DNA of 64,000 nucleotides from Kibdelosporangium banguiense (GTDB lineage Bacteria > Actinomycetota > Actinomycetes > Mycobacteriales > Pseudonocardiaceae). The translations under genes were made by a program, and so were the position numbers. Numbering within the stretch: the first letter of the stretch is position 1; each line of letters starts with the position of its first letter. Of the stretch, positions 38,451 to 46,385 are shown piece by piece. The notes beneath the pieces are model-generated. The model had not been told where the DNA came from and searched no databases. It saw only the letters and a program-made list of their open reading frames with translations. Location: assembly GCF_017876405.1 (NCBI RefSeq), contig NZ_JAGINW010000001.1:1191203-1255202 (forward strand), read 5' to 3'.

Positions 38451-39163
38451 GTGCCCATGACCGCGTCGATCTCACCGGTGGACGCCAGATAGCCGTGGCC
38501 ACGGACAGTGCGCACGATGGACCCCGCGCCGACGGCGTCGAGCTTGCGACGTAGATACCCGACATACACCTCGACAGCATTGCGCGTGGCCGCCTGTTCG
38601 TCGCCCCAGACCGCCCGCAGAAGTTCGTCCTTCGTGACCACGGACCCGGCGCGGCTGGCCAGCACGTCGAGCACCGCGAACTCACGCGGGCTCAGCGACA
38701 CCGGCTCGCCGGACATGCTGACCTGCCGAGCGGCACGATCGACGATGAGCTCCCCCAGCTTGAGCCGGTGCCCGCCGCCTTCGGTCGCACCACGCCGCAG
38801 CAACGCCTTGACCTGGGCGACCAGCACCACGAACGAGAACGGTTTGACCAGGTAGCCGTCGGCGCCGAGGTCCAGCCCGTCGGCCTGGTCGATCTCACCG
38901 TCCTTGGCCGAGACCAGCAGCACGGGGGTACGTACCCCCTCGGCCCTGAGCTGCTGTAACACCCGATAACCGGACAAACCCGGCAGCATGATGTCGAGCA
39001 GGATGGCGTCGAACGAGCCCGTCCGCGCGACCTGCAGCGCGCTGGGGCCGTCCCCGGCCACCACGATATCCATGCCCTCCGCGGTCAGGCCGCGCTGCAG
39101 TGCCCGGCGTACGCCCGGCTCGTCGTCCACAACCAGAACCCGAGGTCTCACGGACCACAGCAT
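38447..39163 (-). CDS. OmpR-family response regulator
   Basis: 238 residues. Receiver domain with VVDDEPGVRRAL, phosphoacceptor Asp in AILLDIMLPG (near residue 56) and the conserved Lys in YLVKPFSF. Winged-helix DNA-binding domain at the C-terminus (SPREFAVLDVLASRAG, NAVEVYVGYLRRKLD). The ATG at 39163 is used; a GTG at 39151 is equally possible since neither has a strong ribosome site. It is divergent from the LolA-like gene, with direct TCTCAG repeats between. Confidence 0.92.
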   Translation of the reverse strand: MLWSVRPRVLVVDDEPGVRRALQRGLTAEGMDIVVAGDGPSALQVARTGSFDAILLDIMLPGLSGYRVLQQLRAEGVRTPVLLVSAKDGEIDQADGLDLGADGYLVKPFSFVVLVAQVKALLRRGATEGGGHRLKLGELIVDRAARQVSMSGEPVSLSPREFAVLDVLASRAGSVVTKDELLRAVWGDEQAATRNAVEVYVGYLRRKLDAVGAGSIVRTVRGHGYLASTGEIDAVMGT

Positions 39164-39193
39164 GCCCGTACTTGGTCAAGACGGCCGTCATTT

Positions 39194-39228
39194 CTGAGCT
39201 TTCTCTCAGCCTCTCAGCCTCATCTCAG
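39194..39228. promoter_or_regulatory. TCTCAG direct repeats between response regulator and LolA-like gene
   Basis: TCTCAG occurs at 39204-39209, 39212-39217 and 39223-39228, with an inverted CTGAG at 39194-39198. OmpR-family regulators bind direct half-site repeats about 10-11 bp apart, and this gap lies between the regulator and the divergent LolA-like gene, so it is the probable operator. Confidence 0.5.
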
Positions 39229-39288
39229 GTGCTTGGCGGCAACCTCTGTGGTGCGGGAACATCAACGACGTGGATCGGGGAGAAACGG

Positions 39289-40386
39289 ATGAACACCAAG
39301 AGGACGGCACTGGCCGTCGCGGGGGCCGGGGTGCTCGCAGGGGTGATCGGCCTCGGTGTGCTGGCCATGCCGGCCGGCGCGGACGAGCCGCCACCCGTAC
39401 TGCCCCAGATCAGCGCTGACCAGCTGGTCGAGTCGGTGGCGACCGCGAAGGTGCCTGCCCTGGCCGGCAAGGTCACCGCCAGCGAGAACCTCGGGCTGCC
39501 GATGAAGCTGCTGCCGGAAGGCACCGGCTCGGCCTCGGTGTGGTCGGACGGCCAGAACCGCTACCGCGCCACGTTGCCCAGCCGCACTTCGGAGAAGACG
39601 TTCGTCGAGGACGGCGGCACGCTCTGGAGCTGGGACTCGCAGTCCAACACCGTGAGCAAGTTCGTGCACGGTGACGCGGTGACCAAGGAGAAGCTGGCCG
39701 GCAGCGACCCGGCGACGCTGGGCAAGGACCTGCTCAACCTGGTCCGCCAGTACAGCGACGTCAAGGTCGACGGCACCGCACGCGTGGCCACCCGCCCCGC
39801 GTACGAGCTGGTCGTGACGCCGAAGCCGACCGAGCGCACGTTGCTGCGGGAGATCCGGGTCGCGGTCGACTCCGAGACCAGGCTGCCGCTGCGGCTGCAG
39901 GTGCTGGCCAACGGCCAGTCCGAGCCCGCGGTCAAGGTCGAGTTCACCGAGCTGACGGTCGGCCCGCAGAACGCCGACCTGTTCAAGTTCACGCCGCCGC
40001 AGGGCGCGACCGTGAAAGAGCGGAAAGAAGGCGACAGCTCCGACAAGGGGGCCCGCGGCGACGCCGACATGCGCAAAGGCATGGGCAACCTCCTGAGCAA
40101 CCTGAAGCTGCAGACCATCGGCGAAGGCTGGGACACCGTGCTGGGCGCGAAGCTGCCGGGTGACCTCAACGGCATGCTGGGCCAGATGCAGGGCAACGGC
40201 CGCGGCAAGGGCTTCGACGCCAACGCGCTGCTGAAGTCCTTCGCCAAGGAGGTCTCGGGCTCGTGGGGCAGCGGGTACGTTTTCAGCACCAAGGTGGGCA
40301 CCGCGCTGGTGACCACTGACGGCCGGGTGGCGGTCGGCGCCGTCCCGGAGCAGGTGCTCACCGAGGCCATCGGGCAGGTGAAGTGA
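39289..40386 (+). CDS. Secreted LolA/RseB-like lipid-binding protein
   Basis: 365 residues with a Sec signal peptide (MNTKRTALAVAGAGVLAGV, cleavage after ~31) and a beta-rich LolA-type domain: KVPALAGKVTASENLGLP, YRATLPSRTSEKTFVEDGG, LWSWDSQSNTVSKFVH, then VKVEFTELTVGPQNADLFKF. This matches LolA-fold (DUF2092-type) proteins that bind lipids or sense envelope damage. It has the start GTG overlap at its 3' end (GTGA) with an ABC ATPase gene, forming a three-gene operon that is divergent from the two-component system. Confidence 0.82.
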   Translation: MNTKRTALAVAGAGVLAGVIGLGVLAMPAGADEPPPVLPQISADQLVESVATAKVPALAGKVTASENLGLPMKLLPEGTGSASVWSDGQNRYRATLPSRTSEKTFVEDGGTLWSWDSQSNTVSKFVHGDAVTKEKLAGSDPATLGKDLLNLVRQYSDVKVDGTARVATRPAYELVVTPKPTERTLLREIRVAVDSETRLPLRLQVLANGQSEPAVKVEFTELTVGPQNADLFKFTPPQGATVKERKEGDSSDKGARGDADMRKGMGNLLSNLKLQTIGEGWDTVLGAKLPGDLNGMLGQMQGNGRGKGFDANALLKSFAKEVSGSWGSGYVFSTKVGTALVTTDGRVAVGAVPEQVLTEAIGQVK

Positions 40387-41345
40387 CGTTCGCTGAAACA
40401 TCAGGGGTGGGCACGGCCGAGGCCGTGCCCACCCCCGTGTTGGCCGCAAAAACCCGCGGCCTGCGCAAGCTGTACCGCAACACGGTCGCGGTCGACCATG
40501 TCGATCTGGACGTTCCCGAAGGCGCCGTGCTCGGGATGCTCGGGCCCAACGGCTCGGGCAAGACGACCACGATCCGGCTGCTGCTCGGCCTGACCACCCC
40601 GACCTCCGGGGAGATCGAACTGTTCGGCGCCCGCCTGCCAGAGGCAGCCGCGGCGGTGTTGCCGCAGGTCGGCGCGCTGGTCGAAGGTCCGGGTTTCCAC
40701 CCTTTCCTGTCCGGTCGCGACAACCTGCTGCGATGCGCCGCCGCTGAGCCGCTGCTTGCGTCGAAGGCGATTCCTGGCGCGGTGGACGAAGCCCTGGAAC
40801 GAGTCGGGCTGGCCGACGCGGCGAACCGGCGGTATCGCGGTTACTCGCTCGGTATGAAGCAGCGGATGGGTTTGGCGGCGGCTTTGCTCGTGCCACGGCG
40901 TTTCGTGGTGCTGGATGAGCCGACGAACGGTCTCGACCCGGCTGGGACCCGTGAGGTCCGTGCCGTGATCGCGGACCTGCACGCCGCCGGGACGACTGTG
41001 CTCGTCTCGTCGCATCTTCTGTCCGAAGTGGAGGCCACGTGTACGCATGTGGCCGTGCTGCATCAGGGAACCGTGGTCGCGCAGGGCGAGTTGAAGGACC
41101 TGCTCGAAGCCAGCAACGCCGGGCTGCTGGTGTCCACACCCGAGGTCACGGCCGCCGTGGACGCGTTGCGGGACAACCGGATTCCTGCTCGTGCCGTGCC
41201 TGACGGGTTGCTGGTGGATCTGTCCGCGTCGACCGCGCCCGAAGTCGTGGCGACGTTGGTGCGGGCCGATGTGCCGGTCTACGAGGTGCGCAGGCAGCGG
41301 ACCGGTTTGGAAGACCTCTTCGCCCAGCTCACGGAGACGACATGA
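40383..41345 (+). CDS. ABC transporter ATPase (antibiotic/bacitracin-export type)
   Basis: 320 residues. Walker A GPNGSGKTTT (54-63), Q-loop PQVGALVEGP, signature YSLGMKQRMGLAAAL, Walker B FVVLDEPTNGLDPAGT and switch SSHLL. The C-terminal ~95 residues are the extension common in the drug- or lantibiotic-exporter ATPases (BcrA/DrrA type). Its GTG overlaps the LolA-like stop, and its stop overlaps the permease ATG, so the three are co-translated. Export of a lipid or peptide at the envelope is likely; the cargo is unknown. Confidence 0.9.
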   Translation: MTFAETSGVGTAEAVPTPVLAAKTRGLRKLYRNTVAVDHVDLDVPEGAVLGMLGPNGSGKTTTIRLLLGLTTPTSGEIELFGARLPEAAAAVLPQVGALVEGPGFHPFLSGRDNLLRCAAAEPLLASKAIPGAVDEALERVGLADAANRRYRGYSLGMKQRMGLAAALLVPRRFVVLDEPTNGLDPAGTREVRAVIADLHAAGTTVLVSSHLLSEVEATCTHVAVLHQGTVVAQGELKDLLEASNAGLLVSTPEVTAAVDALRDNRIPARAVPDGLLVDLSASTAPEVVATLVRADVPVYEVRRQRTGLEDLFAQLTETT

Positions 41346-42178
41346 CCGCCTTCACGGTGTCCAGGGCGCCGCTGGGCAGGCTGCTGCGTTCGGAGCTGCG
41401 CTGGATCTTCCGCAGGCCACGGACGTTGATCCTGCTCGGTCTGCTGGCGCTGTACCCGATTCTGTTCGGCATCGGCACTCAGGTGATCGACGCGCCGGTC
41501 CGGGCGAACGGCAACCAGTCGATCGTCGCGGCCGTCGCCGGCAACGGGCTCATGCTGCCGGTGATCGTGTTGTCCACGACCATGCTGTTCTTCCTGCCGT
41601 TGGGCACAACGATGACAGCGTCGGACGCGCTGGCCGGCGAGGCGTCGCATGGCACGCTGCGTGGGCTGTTGCTCTCGCCGGTGAGCCGGGTGAGGCTGCT
41701 TGCGGTCAAGGCTTTCGGTGTCGCGGTCGTGTCGATGGCGGCGACGGTGATGACCGCGGTGATCGCGTTCGTGACGGGATTGATCATCGCCGGTCCGGGC
41801 AGCCTGGTCACGATCTCCGGCACGACATTGCCGGTCGGCGAGGCGTTGTGGCGGGTTGTCATCGCGACTTTGTGGGTGACAGTCCAGATGTGGGCCATCG
41901 GCGCGATCGCGCTGGCGGTGTCCGCGGCGACCGAGCACCCGTTGCTCGTGATGGCCTCGGTGATCGGCGGGCTGTTCGTGTTCGGCCTGCTCAGCTCGAT
42001 CCCGGTGCTGGACTGGCTGCACCCGTTCCTGATCACCCAGAGCTGGGACTCCATTGTGGACGTCCTGCGTGACCCGATGCCGTGGGACGGTCTGATAACG
42101 GGCCTGCTCAGAGCGGTGTGCTACATCGTGATCGGGTACTCACTCGCGCTGGCCCGGATGGTCACCAAGGACGGCTAG
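41342..42178 (+). CDS. ABC-2 type permease
   Basis: 278 residues with six hydrophobic helices, and a short soluble N-terminus (TAFTVSRAPLGRLLRSELRWIF) typical of ABC-2 permeases of the YhaP/BcrB kind. ATG at 41342 overlaps the ATPase stop. Its 3' end overlaps the convergent thiQ-like gene by 39 bp. It completes the exporter with the upstream ATPase. Confidence 0.87.
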   Translation: MTAFTVSRAPLGRLLRSELRWIFRRPRTLILLGLLALYPILFGIGTQVIDAPVRANGNQSIVAAVAGNGLMLPVIVLSTTMLFFLPLGTTMTASDALAGEASHGTLRGLLLSPVSRVRLLAVKAFGVAVVSMAATVMTAVIAFVTGLIIAGPGSLVTISGTTLPVGEALWRVVIATLWVTVQMWAIGAIALAVSAATEHPLLVMASVIGGLFVFGLLSSIPVLDWLHPFLITQSWDSIVDVLRDPMPWDGLITGLLRAVCYIVIGYSLALARMVTKDG

Positions 42179-43159
42179 CCCGTCCGGGTCCAGTCTGAGG
42201 CGCACGCTCTGGCCGGGTTCGGGGGCGTTGGTGATGCTCGCGACGGCGTCCACTTCCCGGTGCTCGATCTTCACCAGCAGGCGCACGTGGTCACGGCGGT
42301 GCACCCGGCCGCTGACCTCGCCCTGCAGGTCACCGTCCGGATCGGCGACCAGGGCGTGCGGACGCAGACCGATCCTGGCCGGCCCGTCCGGCGCCCAGGC
42401 CACCTCGACCTCGCCGAGATCGAAGGCCACGACGTGGTCACGGATCTCGGCGTCGAGGATCAGGCCGCAGCCCAGGAAGGTCGCGGTGGGTTCGTCGACC
42501 GGGTGCCGCCAGACCTGCTCAGCCGTACCCGTCTGGACGATCTTTCCTTTGCGCATCAAGGCAACCCGGTCGGCGAGCGTGAAGGCCTCGTCGTGGTCGT
42601 GCGTGACCACGAGCGCCGCTGTGCCTGCTTTTCTCAGCAGCCGGGCGAGATCCAGCGCGAGTTGTTCTCTGAGCGCTCGGTCGAGCGCGGACAACGGCTC
42701 GTCAAGCAGCAACAATTCGGGTCTGGGCGCCAGCGCACGGGCCAGAGCGACGCGTTGCTGCTCGCCGCCGGACAGTTCGGTCACGCGCCTGCGCTGGTAT
42801 CCGCTCAGGCCAACGAGATCCAGCAGTTCGTCGACGCGCGGGCCGGTGTCCTTGATCTTGTGCATCCGCAGGCCGAACTTGATGTTCCCGGCGACATCGC
42901 GGTGCGGGAACAGCTGGCCGTCCTGGAACACCAGGCCGATGTCCCGCTTGTGCACCGGAACCTTCGTCAGGTCGACGTCGCCGCGGTGAATGGAGCCGCG
43001 CGCCTCGGGTTCCAGGCCCGCGACCGACCTGAGCAGCGTCGACTTGCCGCAGCCCGACGGCCCCAGCAACGCGACGACCTCGCCTCGGCCGATGTCCAGA
43101 TCGACATCGTCGACGGCCTTGAGGTCCCCGAACTGGACTGTCAGGTTCCTGATCCGCAT
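42140..43159 (-). CDS. thiQ: Thiamine ABC transporter ATPase (ThiQ-like)
   Basis: 339 residues: Walker A GPSGCGKSTL near residue 34, Q-loop, signature LSGGEQQRVALARAL, Walker B LLLLDEPLSALDRAL, then a TOBE-like C-terminal half. It is longer than E. coli ThiQ (~230) because of that half. The TPP riboswitch and ThiB at the start of the operon justify the thiamine call. The ATG shares a base with the thiP stop (TGATG). Its end overlaps the convergent permease gene by 39 bp. Confidence 0.85.
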   Translation of the reverse strand: MRIRNLTVQFGDLKAVDDVDLDIGRGEVVALLGPSGCGKSTLLRSVAGLEPEARGSIHRGDVDLTKVPVHKRDIGLVFQDGQLFPHRDVAGNIKFGLRMHKIKDTGPRVDELLDLVGLSGYQRRRVTELSGGEQQRVALARALAPRPELLLLDEPLSALDRALREQLALDLARLLRKAGTAALVVTHDHDEAFTLADRVALMRKGKIVQTGTAEQVWRHPVDEPTATFLGCGLILDAEIRDHVVAFDLGEVEVAWAPDGPARIGLRPHALVADPDGDLQGEVSGRVHRRDHVRLLVKIEHREVDAVASITNAPEPGQSVRLRLDPDGLAVLGDHPGQRE

Positions 43160-44715
43160 CAGAACTCCTCCACGGTGGTCCGGAAGCGTTCGATCAGGAT
43201 CGCGACCGCGATCGTGACCACCATCAGCAGTGTGCAGGCGGCATAGGCCATCTCGTTGTTCAGTTCGCCCGGCCTGGAGATGAGCCGCCCGATCGCGATC
43301 GGCAGCGTGGGCGCGTCCGGCCTGGCCAGGAAGCTTGTCGCGCCGAACTCCCCCAGCGCCACCACGTATCCGAACGCGGCCGCGGTCACGAGCGACCGCC
43401 CGGCCAGCGGCACGTCCACTTCCAGCCATACCCGCAACGGGCTCGCGCCAAGCGTGCCCGCCGCCTGCCTGAGCCGGTTGTCGATGGATCTCAGTACCGG
43501 CAACAGAATCCGGATGATCAGCGGCGTGACCACGATCGCCTGTGCGAGCGGCACAAGCAACGGCGACGTCCGCAGGTCGCCCGGAAGCGCGTCGAGGGTG
43601 ATCAGGTAACCGAAGCCGACCGTCACCGCCGAAACGCCCAGCGGCAGCATCATCGCCACGTCGACCAGTTCAGCCGTACGCCCCAGCCGCATCAAGGCGA
43701 CCGACGACAACACGCCCAGGATCAAAGCCAGAACAGTCGCGTCCGTGGCCGTGCTCAGCGAGTTCATCGCGGCCCGGAACCCGGTCACCTCAAGGCTGTT
43801 GTCATGCCCGGTACTTGCCAGCGCCCGGAATCCTTCCAGGCTGGAGTTGCCGATCAGGCTGATGATCGGCGTGAGCAGCAACGCGATCACGCCGTACGCG
43901 ATGCCGACGACGACCCACTCGCCGCCGACCGGCCGACGCGCGGTCTCCTGACGGCCACGGAGTTTCAGCGCGGCCTGCCGTCGTTTCCGCGCGACGGCAC
44001 CGACCGCCAGCGCAGCGACCACCGCGGCGAGCTGGATGATCGACAACGCCGCCGCGCCCGGCAGATCGAACAGCTGGACAGTGCGCAGGTATATCTCGGT
44101 CTCGAGTGTCCGGTATTCCGATCCGCCGAGAATCAGGACGACGCCGAAGCTGGTGGAGCAGAACAGGAACACCACTGCCGCTGCCGAACCGATCGCCGGA
44201 GTCAGGGCAGGCAACACGACTGCCGTGAACGCCTTGAACCGTGTCGCGCCAAGGGCCCGCGCCGCGTCCTCGGCTCTGCGGTCCGTGTTGGCCCACAATC
44301 CGCCGACCGTCCGCGCCACCACAGCCACGTTGAAGAACGCGTTCGCCAGGATGATCGACAGAACGCCGCCATCCGGCATCAACGTCCGGAACGCCAGTCC
44401 CACAACAACAGTGGGCAGCACGAACGGCACCAGCACGATCGCCTGGACCAGGCCCCGGCCGGGCAGTTTCACCCGGGCGAGCAGGAACGCCAACGGCATC
44501 CCGGCCAGCAGAGCGACCATAGTGGACGCTGCGGCCTGGCCGATAGTGAACCCGACCAGGCTCCAGGTGTCCGCGCTCGCCAGGGTTTCCAGCATCTGCG
44601 CGCGGACGCCCAGGCCGATGATCGAGACGACCGGCCAAGCGAAGAACAGGGTGAGAAATCCCAGTGGCACAAGGGCCAGCGCGATGACTCCTACCCTTGG
44701 ACGAGCGAGCGCCAC
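43159..44715 (-). CDS. thiP: Thiamine ABC transporter permease ThiP
   Basis: 518 residues, a fused two-module permease: two BPD-type membrane domains of about six helices each, with EAA loops RAEDAARALGATRFKAFTAV and RLRQAAGTLGASPLRVWLEV. Fused architecture is typical of ThiP and iron/thiamine-type permeases. GTG 44715 overlaps thiB by 25 bp; other starts further in are possible. Together with ThiB and ThiQ it imports thiamine or its phosphates. Confidence 0.87.
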   Translation of the reverse strand: MALARPRVGVIALALVPLGFLTLFFAWPVVSIIGLGVRAQMLETLASADTWSLVGFTIGQAAASTMVALLAGMPLAFLLARVKLPGRGLVQAIVLVPFVLPTVVVGLAFRTLMPDGGVLSIILANAFFNVAVVARTVGGLWANTDRRAEDAARALGATRFKAFTAVVLPALTPAIGSAAAVVFLFCSTSFGVVLILGGSEYRTLETEIYLRTVQLFDLPGAAALSIIQLAAVVAALAVGAVARKRRQAALKLRGRQETARRPVGGEWVVVGIAYGVIALLLTPIISLIGNSSLEGFRALASTGHDNSLEVTGFRAAMNSLSTATDATVLALILGVLSSVALMRLGRTAELVDVAMMLPLGVSAVTVGFGYLITLDALPGDLRTSPLLVPLAQAIVVTPLIIRILLPVLRSIDNRLRQAAGTLGASPLRVWLEVDVPLAGRSLVTAAAFGYVVALGEFGATSFLARPDAPTLPIAIGRLISRPGELNNEMAYAACTLLMVVTIAVAILIERFRTTVEEF

Positions 44716-45695
44716 TGGTTGACCCAGTTCTCCCGGTTCTTGGTCACCGCATCGGCGGACAGCGTCTCCGCGCTCGACGGCAACGGCGCGGCCTTCTGCC
44801 ACGCCTCAGGCAACGCCACACCCTCGCGCGCCGGGTAGACGTACATCTGGTCGGCGACCTCGGCCTGGAACGGCTGGGAGAGCAGGAAATCCAGGACCTT
44901 CCTGGCCTCGTCGGGATGTTTGGCGCCGGCCAGCACACCCGCGTACTCCACCTGCCGGTAGCAGGTGTCCAGCAACGCCTTGGTGTCCGGGGACGCGGCC
45001 GGGCTGGACGCGTAGGAGACCACGATCGGCCTGGTTCCCTTGCCCGCGCCGGAGAACTCCTGGTTGTAGGCCTCTTCCCAGCCGCTGACCACCTTGACGC
45101 CGTTGGCCTTCAGCTTCCTCCAGTAGTCCTGCCAGCCGTTCTCGCCGAAGTGCTTGATCGTGCCGAACAGGAACGCCAGGCCGGGCGAGGACGTGGCCGG
45201 GCTCTCCACCACGAACATGTCCTTGTACTTCAGGTCGGCCAGGTCCTCGAACGTCTTGGGCTCCGGTACGCCCTTCAGGCCTGCTGTGTGGACGTTCACA
45301 CAGACGTCGCCGACGTCGATCGCGGTCAGCTTGTTGCTGTCGTCGGCTTTGTAGCGCTGCGGTCCTTTCGAGGCCTCCGGGCTCTCGTAAGGCTGGAAAA
45401 CGCCCTCGCTCAGCGCCCTGGACGCGAACGTGGAGTCCACACCGAACGCGATGTCCCCGATCGGATTGGCCTTGGTGAGCACAAGCTGGTTCGTCAGCGC
45501 GCCCGCGTCACCGGACTTACGCAGCTCAACGGTGATGCCGCTGGTCTTCTGGAACTCCTCGAGCAACTCCTTGCGGACATTGAACGAGTCGTGCGTCACA
45601 AGCGTCACGCTCTTGGGCCCGCTCGGCTGCTGCTCAGTCGCAAGCGAACACCCGGCCGTGACCAGCACGAGCGCGGCGGCTGCTACCCGTTTCAC
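44691..45695 (-). CDS. thiB: Thiamine ABC transporter substrate-binding lipoprotein
   Basis: 334 residues. Lipoprotein signal with lipobox TAGC (Cys16 region), then a ThiB/TbpA-type periplasmic-binding fold (VTLVTHDSFNVRKELLEEF, GDIAFGVDST, VVVSYASSPAAS). GTG 45695 is preceded by GGAGG (6-base spacer). That GGAGG belongs to the 3' end of the TPP riboswitch, so its accessibility sets translation. It is the first gene of thiBPQ. Confidence 0.92.
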   Translation of the reverse strand: MKRVAAAALVLVTAGCSLATEQQPSGPKSVTLVTHDSFNVRKELLEEFQKTSGITVELRKSGDAGALTNQLVLTKANPIGDIAFGVDSTFASRALSEGVFQPYESPEASKGPQRYKADDSNKLTAIDVGDVCVNVHTAGLKGVPEPKTFEDLADLKYKDMFVVESPATSSPGLAFLFGTIKHFGENGWQDYWRKLKANGVKVVSGWEEAYNQEFSGAGKGTRPIVVSYASSPAASPDTKALLDTCYRQVEYAGVLAGAKHPDEARKVLDFLLSQPFQAEVADQMYVYPAREGVALPEAWQKAAPLPSSAETLSADAVTKNRENWVNQWRSLVQG

Positions 45696-45701
45696 CTTCG
45701 T

Positions 45702-45792
45702 CCTCCCGTCCCTGCGCCGGCATTACCCGGATCAGGTTCATACGGTCGAGGGCTGGATCGCCCTCCTCTCAGCCCGGCGCACCGGACTCCCG
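45702..45792 (-). promoter_or_regulatory. TPP riboswitch upstream of thiB
   Basis: Read on the minus strand, the hallmark GGGCTGAGAGG segment is followed by TGAACCTGATCCGGGTAATGCCGGCG and GCAGGGA (split here as TGAACCTGATCC, GGGTAATGCCGG, CGCAGGGA), the conserved core of the THI element. The aptamer ends at the GGAGG ribosome site of thiB (45702-45706), pointing to translational control. Thiamine pyrophosphate binding is expected to shut off thiBPQ. Confidence 0.95.
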
Positions 45793-45827
45793 TGGCAGAA
45801 CCGTGAGCATAGATGCACCATGGACAG

Positions 45828-46124
45828 ATGGCCGAACTGCTGACCTCCGACGAGCTGACATCGGCGCTGAGCCACCTGCCCGCCTGGCGCCAGGACGACA
45901 ACACCATCGTGCGCACTGTGGAGCTCGCGAGCTTCCCGCAGGCGATCCAGGTGGTCAACCGGGTGGCCGAGATCGCCGAGAACGACGACCACCACCCGGA
46001 CATCGACATCCGCTGGCGAACCCTGACCTTCGTACTGAGCACCCACTCCGCAGGCGGGCTCACCGCCAAGGACACCGCACTGGCCACCGAAATCGACTCG
46101 GTGATCGAGGCACTCGACACCTGA
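45828..46124 (+). CDS. phhB: Pterin-4a-carbinolamine dehydratase
   Basis: 98 residues (from ATG 45828; ATG 45813 would add five). The PCD signature NDDHHPDIDIRW is near residues 52-63, followed by LTFVLSTHSAGGLT. The family dehydrates 4a-hydroxytetrahydropterin in pterin recycling, and it can act in related cofactor steps. Its position beside the riboswitch region and downstream of the mutT2 block matches Rv1159A-Rv1160. It is divergent from thiB. Confidence 0.9.
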   Translation: MAELLTSDELTSALSHLPAWRQDDNTIVRTVELASFPQAIQVVNRVAEIAENDDHHPDIDIRWRTLTFVLSTHSAGGLTAKDTALATEIDSVIEALDT

Positions 46125-46385
46125 CCGTAATGCCCGGTTTCGCCGGGACAATTCCCCAGAATTACCGTCAGACCCCCTGAGTAACGTGGTTGAACAGGGG
46201 AGGCATCAATGTCGGTTTTTGACGCCCGGCACCCGCCTGACTTTGCGAAGATCAAGTGCCACGTTACGCCGTTACGTCCACGAGATTGCGGCGAGCCGGG
46301 TAATGCCCAATGCTCCCAGATGGTCTCCCGGTACCCTCACGACGGCCATGATCAATGGTTTCCGTTACCCACCTTGGGGGTGCTG

